In this document: piece after piece, positions 53,172-62,558 of the stretch | Numbering within the stretch: the stretch's first letter is position 1 | How the letters are laid out: each line of letters opens with the position of its first letter | Assembly: GCF_014191875.1 (NCBI RefSeq) | Contig: NZ_JACHXD010000010.1 | Span: forward strand, 214,600 to 278,599 | Reading direction: 5' to 3' | Length of the DNA stretch: 64,000 bases | Source: Pseudoduganella violacea | Lineage (GTDB): Bacteria; Pseudomonadota; Gammaproteobacteria; Burkholderiales; Burkholderiaceae_D | Program-made: the position numbers and the translations under genes | The notes under the pieces: generated by a model | What the model was told of the DNA's origin: nothing | Seen by the model: the letters and a program-made list of their open reading frames with translations, nothing else | The model's database searches: none

Positions 53172-53397
53172 ATAATAAACACTAATAACCGGGGAGCAAT
53201 CTTCCGCACAAGCGCGCAAAATGGGTTATTATTTGATTCATTCCCCGCCTGATTCCCTCTTGCCACCCCAATATTGAATTAGCGCGCATCAGCTCCATCT
53301 CCTGCATACAAGCAGTAACACAGACGGCCCTGATGGCGAAAGCTGGCAAGATGGCGTGCCCAGGCGTTATTGATTTCACCCTCGATTGAGGCAAAAC

Positions 53398-53724
53398 ATG
53401 AGCGAAAACATCAAACATATTACCGACGCGTCGTTCGAAGCCGACGTGCTGAAAGCTGACCGTCCCGTGCTGGTGGACTTCTGGGCCGAATGGTGCGGTC
53501 CTTGCAAGAGCATCGCGCCGATGCTGGAAGAAGTGGCCAAGGAATACGACGGCAAGCTGACCGTCGCCAAGATGGACGTGGACAGCAACCAGTCCGTGCC
53601 GGCTAAATTCGGCATCCGCGGCATTCCGACCCTGATGCTGTTCGCCGGTGGCGTGATGAAGGCACAAAAAGTCGGCGCGATGGCAAAAGGCCAGCTGACC
53701 TCTTTCATTGACAGCAATCTTTGA
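53398..53724 (+). CDS. trxA: Thioredoxin 1
   Basis: A 108-residue thioredoxin with the redox motif WCGPCK at about residues 31-36 and the cis-proline GIPTL near 75. It reduces cytoplasmic disulfides. I chose the ATG at 53398 ([10 protein letters not shown]). The order trxA-rho is conserved in many proteobacteria. About 225 bp of AT-richer DNA upstream probably contains its promoter. Confidence 0.97.
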   Translation: MSENIKHITDASFEADVLKADRPVLVDFWAEWCGPCKSIAPMLEEVAKEYDGKLTVAKMDVDSNQSVPAKFGIRGIPTLMLFAGGVMKAQKVGAMAKGQLTSFIDSNL

Positions 53725-53731
53725 GTAAGAT

Positions 53732-53759
53732 AGGCGGCGCTGCGCCCGCAGCGCCGCCT
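53732..53759 (+). terminator. Hairpin after trxA
   Basis: Thirteen-base perfect arms (53732-53744 and 53747-53759) with a two-base centre lie 7 bp after the trxA stop. No T-tract follows, so it may attenuate rather than end transcription into rho. Confidence 0.5.
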
Positions 53760-53856
53760 GCCTGGCCGGCCTAGGGCTCAGACTCTGGCCTTTTTGATAA
53801 TAATCCACGCAGTTCCCTCCCCTACCTAATTTCCCGTCACGGGACACTCAACACAT

Positions 53857-55119
53857 ATGCATCTATCTGAACTTAAGGCTATGCACGTTTCCGCCTTGCT
53901 GGAAATGGCCATTGGTCTTGACATCGACAATGCGGCTCGCCTGCGCAAGCAGGAACTGATGTTCGCAATCCTGAAGAAACGCGCCAAAGCCGGCGAGCAG
54001 ATTTTCGGCGACGGCGCCCTGGAAGTGCTGCCGGACGGCTTCGGCTTCCTGCGCTCGCCCGACGCCAGCTACATGGCCTCGACCGACGACATCTACATCT
54101 CCCCATCCCAGATCCGCCGCTTCAATCTGCACACCGGCGACTCGATCGAGGGCGAGGTGCGCACTCCCAAGGATGGCGAACGCTATTTCGCCCTGGTCAA
54201 GGTAGACAAGGTCAACGGCGAATCGCCGGAAGCCTCGAAACACCGCATTCTGTTTGAGAACCTGACGCCGCTGCACCCGCAGGAACCGCTGCGCCTGGAG
54301 CGCGAGATGAACGGCGCCGAGAACATCACCGGCCGCATCATCGACCTGATCTCGCCGATCGGCAAAGGCCAGCGCGGCCTGCTGGTCGCGTCGCCGAAGT
54401 CCGGCAAGTCCGTGATGCTGCAGCATATCGCCCACGCCATCACCGCCAACCACCCCGACGTCACCCTGATCGTGCTGCTGATCGATGAACGTCCGGAAGA
54501 GGTGACGGAGATGCAGCGCTCGGTGCGCGGCGAAGTGGTGGCCTCCACCTTCGACGAACCGGCCACCCGCCACGTGCAGGTCGCCGAGATGGTGCTGGAA
54601 AAAGCCAAGCGCCTGGTCGAGATGAAAAAAGACGTGGTCATCCTGCTGGATTCGATCACCCGTCTGGCGCGCGCCTACAACACCGTGATCCCGGCTTCGG
54701 GCAAGGTGCTGACCGGCGGTGTCGACGCCAACGCCCTGCAACGTCCGAAGCGCTTCTTCGGCGCCGCGCGTAATGTGGAAGAAGGCGGCTCGCTGACCAT
54801 CGTCGCCACCGCGCTGATCGAAACCGGTTCGCGCATGGACGACGTGATCTACGAAGAATTCAAGGGTACCGGCAATATGGAGGTGCACCTGGAGCGCCGC
54901 CTGGCCGAAAAACGCGTCTACCCGTCGATCAACCTGAACAAATCGGGCACCCGCCGCGAAGAGCTGCTGATCAAGCCGGACCAGCTGCAGAAAATCTGGA
55001 TCCTGCGCAAGCTGCTGTACTCGATGGACGAGATCGAAGCGATGGAGTTCATCCTCGACAAGATGAAGTCGACGAAGACCAATCTGGAATTCTTCGACCT
55101 GATGCGCCGCGGCGGCTGA
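53857..55119 (+). CDS. rho: Transcription termination factor Rho
   Basis: A 420-residue hexameric RNA helicase. The N-terminal RNA-binding domain contains [13 protein letters not shown]. The P-loop is VASPKSGKS near residue 180, Walker B is [13 protein letters not shown] near 265, and the Q/R-loop region [20 protein letters not shown] follows. Length matches E. coli Rho (419). It is followed by an intrinsic terminator and then rpmE2. Confidence 0.98.
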   Translation: MHLSELKAMHVSALLEMAIGLDIDNAARLRKQELMFAILKKRAKAGEQIFGDGALEVLPDGFGFLRSPDASYMASTDDIYISPSQIRRFNLHTGDSIEGEVRTPKDGERYFALVKVDKVNGESPEASKHRILFENLTPLHPQEPLRLEREMNGAENITGRIIDLISPIGKGQRGLLVASPKSGKSVMLQHIAHAITANHPDVTLIVLLIDERPEEVTEMQRSVRGEVVASTFDEPATRHVQVAEMVLEKAKRLVEMKKDVVILLDSITRLARAYNTVIPASGKVLTGGVDANALQRPKRFFGAARNVEEGGSLTIVATALIETGSRMDDVIYEEFKGTGNMEVHLERRLAEKRVYPSINLNKSGTRREELLIKPDQLQKIWILRKLLYSMDEIEAMEFILDKMKSTKTNLEFFDLMRRGG

Positions 55120-55140
55120 TTTTCCGCCCCTGCGCTGTCA

Positions 55141-55179
55141 AAGCGGCAAGCCCGGCACCAGCCGGCTTGCCGCTTTTTT
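55141..55179 (+). terminator. Intrinsic terminator after rho
   Basis: AAGCGGCAAGCC (55141-55152) pairs with GGCTTGCCGCTT (55164-55175) and the T-run continues to 55179. The downstream arm also supplies the -35 box of the next promoter. Confidence 0.85.
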
Positions 55180-55195
55180 GCATCCAATGTATAAT
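55167..55195 (+). promoter_or_regulatory. rpmE2 promoter
   Basis: TTGCCG (55167-55172) and a perfect TATAAT (55190-55195) are 17 bp apart. The -35 box is embedded in the 3' arm of the rho terminator. A leader of about 100 bases precedes the rpmE2 start. Confidence 0.75.
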
Positions 55196-55301
55196 CAGCG
55201 GTTGATTTTTTAACCACCTGGCAAGTGAGCGGCAATCGGGTCGAGAGGCAGCAAGGACCGACGAAGTGCTGTTTGGCTACCAAACCTTGAGAGAGAAGCA
55301 C

Positions 55302-55571
55302 ATGAAAGCCGAAATCCATCCAGATTACCGTGAAGTCCTGTTCGTAGACGTGTCCTGCGACTTCAAATTCATCACCCGTTCGACCATCCAGACCCGCGAA
55401 ACCGCTACCCACGAAGGTAAAGAGTATCCGCTGGTGAAGATCGAGGTGTCCGCTGAATCGCACCCGTTCTACACCGGTCAACACAAGATCGTCGACACCG
55501 CCGGCCGCGTGGAAAAATTCCGCCAGAAGTTCGGCAAAGTCGGTTCCAAAACCGCCGTTGCAGCAGGCTAA
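55302..55571 (+). CDS. rpmE2: 50S ribosomal protein L31 type B
   Basis: An 89-residue L31. It begins [20 protein letters not shown] and lacks the CxxC zinc ligands of type A; only one Cys is present. [14 protein letters not shown] sequence (here [13 protein letters not shown]) and [14 protein letters not shown] are characteristic. Zinc-free L31 is often a zinc-limitation paralogue, but in betaproteobacteria it commonly sits after rho as here. A strong terminator follows. Confidence 0.95.
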   Translation: MKAEIHPDYREVLFVDVSCDFKFITRSTIQTRETATHEGKEYPLVKIEVSAESHPFYTGQHKIVDTAGRVEKFRQKFGKVGSKTAVAAG

Positions 55572-55585
55572 TCTGCCGCTCAGCG

Positions 55586-55616
55586 AAAAAAAGGCAGCTA
55601 CGGCTGCCTTTTTTTT
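55586..55616 (+). terminator. Intrinsic terminator after rpmE2
   Basis: GGCAGC (55593-55598) and GCTGCC (55603-55608) flank a TACG loop, with seven As before and eight Ts after. The A/T flanks extend the stem and make it potentially bidirectional. Confidence 0.9.
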
Positions 55617-55661
55617 ATTATCGCTGCTACTCTCTTCCCGTTTCCCTTACTTGTAACGCCG

Positions 55662-57383
55662 ATGAAGCCAGTCCGTCTGCCTGCCGCCGCCACCCTTGCC
55701 CTGCCCCGCTGGGCCCTGTATGCCCTGGGCCTGCTGTACATCCTGCCGGGCCTGATCGGGCGCGAACCGTGGAAGAACGATGACGCAGCCAGCTTCGGCG
55801 TGATGTGGACCATGGCCCAAGGCGGCTGGCAGGACTGGCTGTGGCCGAACGTGGCCGGCCTGTCCATGCCGGAAGAAGGGCCGCTGGCCTTCTGGCTGGG
55901 CGCCCTCGGCATCAAGCTGTTCGGCTGGCTGCTCGGCGATGTGCTGGGCGCGCGCGTGGCCACCATCGGCGTCTTCCTGCTCGGCACCCTGTCGCTGTGG
56001 TACGCCACCTTCAATCTGGGCCGCCGGCCCGAGGCCCAGCCGCTGCGCCTGGCCTTCGGCGGCCAGCCCGAACCCAACGATTTCGGCCGCACCCTGGCCG
56101 ATGCCGCCGCCCTGATCTACCTCGGCTGCCTGGGCCTGCTGGTGCACAGCCATGAATCGACCTCCGAGGCGCTGCAAACCTCGCTGCTGGCCCTGACCCT
56201 GTACCGCGCCGTGCGCTATATGGAGAAGCCTTCGCTGCGCAACGCGGCCCTGATCGGCCTGGCCCTGGGCCTGATGACGCTGACGCGTGGCTGGGTCACG
56301 CCGGCCGCCCTGCTGCTGGCCCTGTTCCTGTGCGGCCGCTTCCTGGCCCTGCCCGTGGGCCGCGCCCTGCGCGACTTGGCGCTGGCCGCCGCCACCGCCC
56401 TGCTGGTGACGCTGCCCTGGCTGCTGGCTGCCGTTTTGAGCCGCCCCTATGGCCAGGAACCGCTGGCCGCCTGGGCCGCCTGGAACCTGAACCAATTGGC
56501 CCTGCCCGGCACCTATTCGCTGCGCGCCTTCCTGCGCGTCGGCGTCTGGTTCTTCTGGCCGGCCTGGCCGTTCGCGCTGTGGGCGGTGTACGCCTGGCGC
56601 CGCCAAAGCAATCTGCTGCACATCGTGGTGCCGACCGCCTTCGTCAGCGTGGCCTCGCTGCTGGCCCTGTGCCACCCGAATCCCGAACAGGGCCAGTTCC
56701 TGATGCTGCTGCCGCCGCTGGCCATCATGGCCGCCTTCGGCCTGCTGACCATGAAGCGCGGCGCCATCAACGCCATCGACTGGTTCTCGGTCATGGTGCT
56801 GACCCTGTGCGCCGCCGTGCTGTGGATCTTCTGGTACGCCCAGCTGACGGGCTGGCCGCCGCGTCCGGCGCATAATGTGCTCAAGCTGCTGCCCGGCTTC
56901 CAGCCCGAGCTGCACGTGCTGGCCCTGGTGGTGGCGGGCATCGCCACCGCCGGCTGGTTCGCCCTGGTGCATTGGCGCATCTCGCGCCAGCCTTCGGTGC
57001 TGTGGCGCGCCGTGGTGCTGTCCTCGGGCGGCTTGATCCTGATCTGGATTCTGCTGATGACCCTATTCCTGCCGCATATGAACTACAGCAAGAGCTACGC
57101 GGCCGTGGCGCACCAGGCGGCGGCCAGCGTGCCGGCCGGCACGCGCTGCATCGACAGCAATGTGGGACCGGCGCAGCGCGCCTCCTTCGCCTACTTCGGC
57201 CACCTGCCCTTCGCCCGCGTCGACGACGGCAACTGCTCCATGCTGCTGTGGCAGGACAGCACGCGCGGCCGCAGCAAAAAAGACTTGGCGGCGCCGCCCG
57301 CGCCGCACTGGCAACTGGTCTGGGAAGGCCGCCGCGCCTCCGACCGCAGCGAACGTTTCCGCCTGTTCCGCCGCGTTGACTGA
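55662..57383 (+). CDS. GT39/ArnT-like membrane glycosyltransferase
   Basis: A 573-residue integral membrane protein with about eleven to twelve hydrophobic helices and a short C-terminal soluble domain (about 480-573). The first periplasmic loop contains GREPWKNDDAASFGVMW, with the acidic pair typical of the ArnT/PMT (GT39/GT83) family catalytic loop. Such enzymes transfer a sugar from a polyprenyl-phosphate donor to lipid A or protein. Acceptor unknown. Its 3' end is 31 bp from the binding-protein gene. Confidence 0.85.
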   Translation: MKPVRLPAAATLALPRWALYALGLLYILPGLIGREPWKNDDAASFGVMWTMAQGGWQDWLWPNVAGLSMPEEGPLAFWLGALGIKLFGWLLGDVLGARVATIGVFLLGTLSLWYATFNLGRRPEAQPLRLAFGGQPEPNDFGRTLADAAALIYLGCLGLLVHSHESTSEALQTSLLALTLYRAVRYMEKPSLRNAALIGLALGLMTLTRGWVTPAALLLALFLCGRFLALPVGRALRDLALAAATALLVTLPWLLAAVLSRPYGQEPLAAWAAWNLNQLALPGTYSLRAFLRVGVWFFWPAWPFALWAVYAWRRQSNLLHIVVPTAFVSVASLLALCHPNPEQGQFLMLLPPLAIMAAFGLLTMKRGAINAIDWFSVMVLTLCAAVLWIFWYAQLTGWPPRPAHNVLKLLPGFQPELHVLALVVAGIATAGWFALVHWRISRQPSVLWRAVVLSSGGLILIWILLMTLFLPHMNYSKSYAAVAHQAAASVPAGTRCIDSNVGPAQRASFAYFGHLPFARVDDGNCSMLLWQDSTRGRSKKDLAAPPAPHWQLVWEGRRASDRSERFRLFRRVD

Positions 57384-57414
57384 ACCCGTCCCGCAACCCC
57401 GCCCTGCGCCCGCC

Positions 57415-58300
57415 ATGGCCACGCCGCTTCCCTTCCCTCCGCGCGGCCCATGGCGGCCAGGCGCGGACGCCGCAAGCCGGCCAGCCGCCAAAGGCGCGCG
57501 CCCGCGCCACGGCCTGGCGGCCCTGCTGCTGGCCGCGCCGGCGCTGGCGTGGGCCGCCTCGCCGGCCAGCCTGCACACCGAGACCCTGGCCGATTTCCGC
57601 AATGGCCCGCTGCCGGCCAGCCGCGGCGCCGGAACTGCACCTGACCACCGAGCATTCGCCGCCAGCGAGCATGCTGGTCGAAGGCCGCGTCGGCGGCCGC
57701 GAAACCGACAAGCTGCGCGAAATGCTGGAACGCAGCGACATCCCGCACAGCTTCGACTTGCTGCCGTGGAAGCGCGCCTACACCCTGGCCCAGCATGCGC
57801 CGCACACCTGCGTGTATTCGACGGCACGCACGCCCGAGCGCGAAGTCCTGTTCAAATGGGTGGGGCCGACCGACGTGTCGGAGTGGGTGCTGATGGGCCG
57901 CGCCGATGCGCGCCTGCGCCTGCGCAGCCTGGACGACGCGCGCGGCCTGCGCATCGGCACCTATAACGGCGACGCGCGCGAAGAGTATCTGCAGGCGCGC
58001 GGCTTGCGCGTCGAGCCGGTCGCGAGCGACGCGCTCAATCCGCAAAAGCTGCTGCTCAAGCGCATCGACCTGTGGGCGGTCGGCATGCGCACCGGCAGCC
58101 AGTTGCTGGCCCAGCAAAAACTGACGGGCAAGATCGTGCCCTTGCTGGTTTTTCATCGCGTGAAAGTTTATCTGGCGTGCAATCCTTCGGTGCCGGACCG
58201 CTTGATCGAACGCATGAATTCCAGCCTGGACGAGATGCGCCACGACGGCAGTTTCCAGCGCCTGGACCGCAAGTATGAAAAATGGACAACGCCCAACTAA
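57415..58300 (+). pseudogene. Periplasmic substrate-binding protein with a probable frameshift
   Basis: The mature part (about 57640-58300) is an SBP_bac_3-like periplasmic domain: ELHLTTEHSPPASMLVEGRV, then LLPWKRAYTLAQ and RIGTYNGDAREEYL. In this frame there is no signal peptide or convincing ribosome site; the first in-frame ATG is 57602. In the neighbouring frame, an ATG at 57415 begins a protein with a clear signal peptide (RHGLAALLLAAPALAWAA) and coding-like codon use up to about 57630. Joining them needs removal of one base around 57625-57645; the corrected length is 885 bp (294 residues). This may be a real frameshift or a sequencing error. Confidence 0.7.
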
Positions 58301-58303
58301 GCC

Positions 58304-58465
58304 TTATGTTAACAGGCTGTCCATTGATGTTGCGTCGAAAAATTTTTTCTTGCGATAGCCAAACACAAAGCCGCGCAAGCGAGCTATATTCCCACCATAC
58401 ACCGCGTAGCCGCTCAGCATATTTCCAAGTCTGAAAGTAAAAGCTGCATCCCAAGCAGCGTTCAT
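58304..58465 (-). CDS. Possible small ORF, 53 residues
   Basis: The 240-bp gap before the FtsH-like gene holds an ORF from ATG at 58465. It contains GYAVYGGNIARLRGFVFGYR and a basic KKKFF segment. There is no ribosome site and no known family is recognised. AT content is higher than in neighbours. It could be a chance frame or a gene remnant; I see nothing else in this gap. Confidence 0.2.
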   Translation of the reverse strand: MNAAWDAAFTFRLGNMLSGYAVYGGNIARLRGFVFGYRKKKFFDATSMDSLLT

Positions 58466-58540
58466 GCACAGCGTCACGACGACAATCCGCCTGCGCCCCG
58501 CCGCCGCGCATTTCGTTACTCCCTGATTGCCCGAACGTCC

Positions 58541-60463
58541 ATGTTTAATTTCTACAAACTTCAGCTGGCGCTTAAAAATACCTGGGTGCGCGTCGCCCTG
58601 CTGCTGCTCACGGGCGCCCTGGTGGCCTGGGCCGCCCTGGGCCGCGAGGCCGTGCAGGACGGCAGCCCCGTGCTGCGTTCGCAGGACATTTCCGAAATCA
58701 CCGCCCTGGTGGCCCAGCGCGAGAAGCTCGACTACCTGCTGATCGCGCGCCCGCTGTCGGAGGCGCCGCGCTATATCTACAAATTCAAGAACGCCGCCAC
58801 TCTGCATGTGGTGAAAGTGCCCAGCACCTCGCATCTGAGCCTGGAACGCGAAGTCCTGCTGCGCAACGGCCTGCCGTATGCCATCGCCAAGGACGAGTAC
58901 CTGGCCTCGCACAAGGCCGTGCTGCAGGACGAGGGCGGCGCCCTGGCCGGCAGCGGCGAATTCCTGCGCCGTCATGCCTTCGACATCTTCGTGCTGGCCG
59001 TGGTGCTGTTCCTGCTCAAATCCGGCCTGCCCGGCATGGGCATGTCGGCCAGCGTGATCTCGCCCGACAAGCTGAAAGGCAGCATGGACGACTTGATCGG
59101 CATGGACGATATCAAGCAGGAAGTGCTGCATCTGGAAGACATGATACGCAACCGCGCCGTCTACAAATCGCACAATATCGACAAGCCGTTCAATGTGATG
59201 CTGACCGGCCCCGCCGGCACCGGCAAGACCAAGCTGGCCGGCTACCTGGCCAAGCGCCTCAACTACCCGCTGATCCAGGCATCCGGTTCGGCGCTGGAAT
59301 CGGGCTATATCGGCGGCGGTTCCAAGGCCCTGAACGCGCTGTACCGCAAGGCCTGCGCGCGCGGCAACTGCATCATCTTCCTGGACGAGGCCCAGGCCCT
59401 GTTCATGCCGCGCGGCCGCGGCGAAAAGAAATGGGAAGACGATACCGCCAACACCCTGCTTGGCCTGCTGGACGGCGTGAAAAGCGAGGAAGGCAAGGGC
59501 GTGATCTGGGTGGTGGCCTCCAACTTCGACGACGCCTCGACGCAGATGGATGAAGCCATGCTGCGCCGCTTCTCGGTGAAGATCAATTTCCGCCTGCCCA
59601 ACAAGACCGAGCGCCAGGAGCTGCTGCGCTCCTTCCTGCGGCGCAAGGAAGAAGGCTGCGTCGACTGGAACGATGTAGACCTGAACCAGGTGGCCGAGAT
59701 CACCAACAATCTCAGTCCCGCCCTGCTGGAAACGGTGGTGGAGCGCGCCTCCATGCTCTCGATCCAGGAAAAGGCCGTAATCAATACCGATCTGCTGTTC
59801 CGCGCTTTCGAGCGCGCCACCATCGGCCTGACCGACCGCGCCACCACGGCGGAAAAAACCCGCCAGCGCGAGCGCATCGCCTTGCACGAGCTGGGCCACT
59901 TCTTCATGCAGATCGATCCCTATCTGCGCGCGGGCCTGAGCCTGGCCGAGGTGAAGGAGAAATCGCATCTGCTGAAGATCAGCACGGAGTCGGTGTCCAA
60001 GCTCAATGCGCTGGGCTATGTGCTGTCGGCCGGCGACGATATGTCGCTGCGCACCCTGGAGGAAATGGAGCGCGACGTGATGCAGCTGTACGGCGGCGTG
60101 GCGGCCGAAGAGCTGTTCTACGGCGCGCGCGGCATTTCGGTGGGCAGCCAGAACGATATCCAGAAAGCCACCTCGATGCTGGACACCATGGTCAACCGCC
60201 TCTCCATGTATTCGCGCTCCAAGCTCGACTACAGCCAGTTCAAGAGCGAGAGCGGGGCCGAACACACGCTGGGCCAGGTGGAAGCCAAGGCCGATGAGCT
60301 GTACAGCCACACCCTGCAGGCGATCGGCGATTACCGCGCCGTCATGGACTCGATCAAGGATGTGCTGCTGGAGCGCTATGTGCTGTCCAAGGACGCCGTC
60401 TTCGCGCTGCTGGAAGAGCGCCTCGACGTCGCCGCCCTGCATCCGCTGCCGCGCGCAGCGTAA
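58541..60463 (+). CDS. Divergent FtsH-like membrane AAA protease
   Basis: A 640-residue protein with two transmembrane helices (about 17-33 and 146-162) flanking a 110-residue periplasmic domain, as in FtsH. The AAA module has Walker A GPAGTGKT (223-230) and Walker B CIIFLDEA (Asp282-Glu283). The zinc site is HELGH (449-453), with Asp539 in GSQNDIQKAT as third ligand. The usual second region of homology with paired arginine fingers is shortened to DEAMLRRFSVKINF. It is therefore an FtsH paralogue, probably degrading membrane or cytosolic proteins. No ribosome site is evident before the ATG. Confidence 0.88.
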   Translation: MFNFYKLQLALKNTWVRVALLLLTGALVAWAALGREAVQDGSPVLRSQDISEITALVAQREKLDYLLIARPLSEAPRYIYKFKNAATLHVVKVPSTSHLSLEREVLLRNGLPYAIAKDEYLASHKAVLQDEGGALAGSGEFLRRHAFDIFVLAVVLFLLKSGLPGMGMSASVISPDKLKGSMDDLIGMDDIKQEVLHLEDMIRNRAVYKSHNIDKPFNVMLTGPAGTGKTKLAGYLAKRLNYPLIQASGSALESGYIGGGSKALNALYRKACARGNCIIFLDEAQALFMPRGRGEKKWEDDTANTLLGLLDGVKSEEGKGVIWVVASNFDDASTQMDEAMLRRFSVKINFRLPNKTERQELLRSFLRRKEEGCVDWNDVDLNQVAEITNNLSPALLETVVERASMLSIQEKAVINTDLLFRAFERATIGLTDRATTAEKTRQRERIALHELGHFFMQIDPYLRAGLSLAEVKEKSHLLKISTESVSKLNALGYVLSAGDDMSLRTLEEMERDVMQLYGGVAAEELFYGARGISVGSQNDIQKATSMLDTMVNRLSMYSRSKLDYSQFKSESGAEHTLGQVEAKADELYSHTLQAIGDYRAVMDSIKDVLLERYVLSKDAVFALLEERLDVAALHPLPRAA

Positions 60464-60475
60464 GCGCCGGGACCT

Positions 60476-61390
60476 TCACTCGCCCAGATCGTAGGGGCAG
60501 ACCGGCAGGTGCTGCTCCAGATAGGCGATCAGTTTTCTCACCTTCAGCGGCAAATGGCGCCCGCCGGGATAGACGGCCCAGATCCCGGTCGGCGCGAACT
60601 TCCATTCCGGCAGGACCACCTGCAAGCGCCCTTCGGCGATATCGGCCGCCGCCAGAAAGGCCGGCACGATGGCGATGCCCTGGCCCGCCAGCGCGGCCGC
60701 ATGCGTCATCTGCGCGCTGTCGGCCCATAGGCGCGGCTTGACCTTCACCGATTCCGTCTTGCCGCGCCGCGTCAGCTGCCACACATCGCCAAAAGGCGTC
60801 AGCGAGAATTGCAGCACGCGGTGCCGGCCCAGTTCGGCCGGGGTGGCGGGCGTGCCATGTTCGGCCAGATAGGCCGGCGTGGCACAGATGCGCCGCACGT
60901 CCGGACGCAGGCGCTTGGCCACCAGGCTGGAATCGACCAGTTTGCCGATGCGCACCGCCAGGTCCACATTCTCCTCCACGATATTCACATAACGGTCGGA
61001 CAGCGAGACGTCGATTTCCACCTCGGGATACTGCCGCATGAAGCCGGGCAGCGTGGGCAGCACATGCAGGTGGCCGTAGCTGACGGGCAGCGCCAGCTTG
61101 AGGCGGCCGCTCACGGCGCCGGCCGCATCGCGCAGCGACTGGTCGGCCGCGTCCATCTCGGCCAGCAGGCGGCGGCAGTCGGCGTAATAGTGCTCGCCCG
61201 CCTCGGTCAGGCGCAGGCTGCGCGTGGTGCGCGTCAGCAGGCGCACGCCCAGGCGCGCCTCCAGCGCCGACACGCGCCGGCTCACCGCCGACGACGACAA
61301 GGTCATGGCCTGCGCCGCCAGCGCAAAGCTCTGATGCCTGACCGTGGCGACAAAGGCCGAGATTTCGGCAAAGCGGTCTTCCGTTTTCAT
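60476..61390 (-). CDS. LysR-family transcriptional regulator
   Basis: A 304-residue regulator. The N-terminal winged helix-turn-helix (residues 5-65; ALAAQAMTLSSSAVSRRVSALE) is followed by the effector domain (about 90-300). I chose the ATG at 61390 (MKTEDRFAEISAFV); the longer frame from 61606 would run into the adh gene. It is divergent from the alcohol dehydrogenase gene, which it probably controls through sites in the 100-bp gap (for example 61441-61460). Confidence 0.92.
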   Translation of the reverse strand: MKTEDRFAEISAFVATVRHQSFALAAQAMTLSSSAVSRRVSALEARLGVRLLTRTTRSLRLTEAGEHYYADCRRLLAEMDAADQSLRDAAGAVSGRLKLALPVSYGHLHVLPTLPGFMRQYPEVEIDVSLSDRYVNIVEENVDLAVRIGKLVDSSLVAKRLRPDVRRICATPAYLAEHGTPATPAELGRHRVLQFSLTPFGDVWQLTRRGKTESVKVKPRLWADSAQMTHAAALAGQGIAIVPAFLAAADIAEGRLQVVLPEWKFAPTGIWAVYPGGRHLPLKVRKLIAYLEQHLPVCPYDLGE

Positions 61391-61440
61391 TCCAGCGTTC
61401 CTTGCAAGAGTGAATTGCATATTACCCGCTTTACCGAGTG

Positions 61441-61460
61441 CAATGTCCGATTGTACATTG
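61441..61460. promoter_or_regulatory. Inverted repeat in the LysR/adh intergenic region
   Basis: CAATGT and ACATTG flank an eight-base centre, giving a 20-bp dyad. It lies 31 bp upstream of the adh start and fits a LysR-type activation or recall site. Confidence 0.5.
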
Positions 61461-61490
61461 GCGGCTTCACCCCTCACTTTCGGAGAAAAC

Positions 61491-62504
61491 ATGAAAGCAG
61501 TCGAATTGCGCAGCTTTACCAAGGACGGCCTGGTGCTGGCCGAACGCGCCGAACCGGCCATCGGCCCGCATGAGGTGAAGGTGCGCGTGCGCGCCGTCTC
61601 GCTCAATTACCGCGACCATATGGTGGCCAGCGGCATGTACGGCATTCCCGCCGACGCGCTGCCCCTGGTGCCGGTTTCCGACGGCGCCGGCGAGGTGGTG
61701 GCGGTCGGCGCCGGCGTGAGCCGCTTCAAGGTGGGCGACCGCGTGACCAGCATGATGACGCGCGATTTCATCTCCGGCGACCTGACGCCGGAACGCCAGG
61801 CCGCGCAGAACGGCGGCCCGCTGGACGGCATGCTGCAGGAGTACGCGGTGCTGCCGGAACAGGCCCTGGTGGCCTTCCCGGCCCACCTGAGCTATGAGGA
61901 AGCGGCGACCCTGCCGATCGCCGCGCTGACCGCCTGGAATGCGCTGACCGAAGGCGGCGCCGCGCCGGGCCGCACGGTGCTGCTGCAAGGGACCGGCGGC
62001 GTGTCGCTGGCGGCGCTGCAGCTGGCCAAGCTGTTCGGCGCGCGCGTCATCATTACGACCAGCAAGGAAGAGCGCCGCGCGCGTCTGCTGGAGCTGGGCG
62101 CCGACGTGGTGCTCAACTATAAGACCAGCACCGACCTGGCGGGCGAAATCCTGGCCGCCACCGACGGCCGCGGCGTCGATATGGTGATCGAGGTGACGGG
62201 CCTGAGCGGCATGCAGACTTCCCTCTCGGTGCTGCGCCAGGGCGGCTATATCGGCTTTGTCGGCCTGCTGGCCGGCATGGGAACGGCGCCCGATTTCACG
62301 CTGCCGCTGCTGTTCAAGAATGCGCGCATCCGCGGCGTGCTGACCGGCAGCCGCGATGTGTATGAAGACATGCTGCGCGCCATCGGCCAGCACCAGCTCA
62401 AGCCGGTGGTGGGCGAGGTCTTCGCGCTGGCCGATTTCCAGCGCGCCTTCGAGCGCTATCAGAGCAGCGCGGTATTCGGCAAAGTGGTGATCCGCCTGGA
62501 TTGA
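61491..62504 (+). CDS. Zinc-type/quinone-oxidoreductase-like alcohol dehydrogenase
   Basis: A 337-residue MDR-superfamily oxidoreductase. The N-terminal catalytic domain contains LNYRDHMVASGMYG and VPVSDGAGEVVAVG. The Rossmann domain starts with LLQGTGGVSLAALQLAKL near residue 165. The structural-zinc cysteine cluster is absent, as in quinone-reductase-like members. It probably uses NADP(H) on an alcohol, aldehyde or enone. A LysR gene lies divergently. An inverted repeat (62516-62551) follows the stop. Confidence 0.9.
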   Translation: MKAVELRSFTKDGLVLAERAEPAIGPHEVKVRVRAVSLNYRDHMVASGMYGIPADALPLVPVSDGAGEVVAVGAGVSRFKVGDRVTSMMTRDFISGDLTPERQAAQNGGPLDGMLQEYAVLPEQALVAFPAHLSYEEAATLPIAALTAWNALTEGGAAPGRTVLLQGTGGVSLAALQLAKLFGARVIITTSKEERRARLLELGADVVLNYKTSTDLAGEILAATDGRGVDMVIEVTGLSGMQTSLSVLRQGGYIGFVGLLAGMGTAPDFTLPLLFKNARIRGVLTGSRDVYEDMLRAIGQHQLKPVVGEVFALADFQRAFERYQSSAVFGKVVIRLD

Positions 62505-62515
62505 GGCGGCGCGCG

Positions 62516-62551
62516 GCCAGGCCCGTCGCGGCACTCCATGGCGGGCCTGGC
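62516..62551. terminator. Hairpin between convergent adh and small secreted protein gene
   Basis: GCCAGGCCCG (62516-62525) is complementary to CGGGCCTGGC (62542-62551) around a 16-base loop. No T-tract is present on either strand. Confidence 0.4.
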
Positions 62552-62558
62552 GCTCAAC

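Noticed and set aside
53185..53230. AATAACC/GGTTATT arms upstream of trxA
   Set aside because: Seven-base arms with a loop of over 30 bases; not convincing as a riboswitch or terminator.
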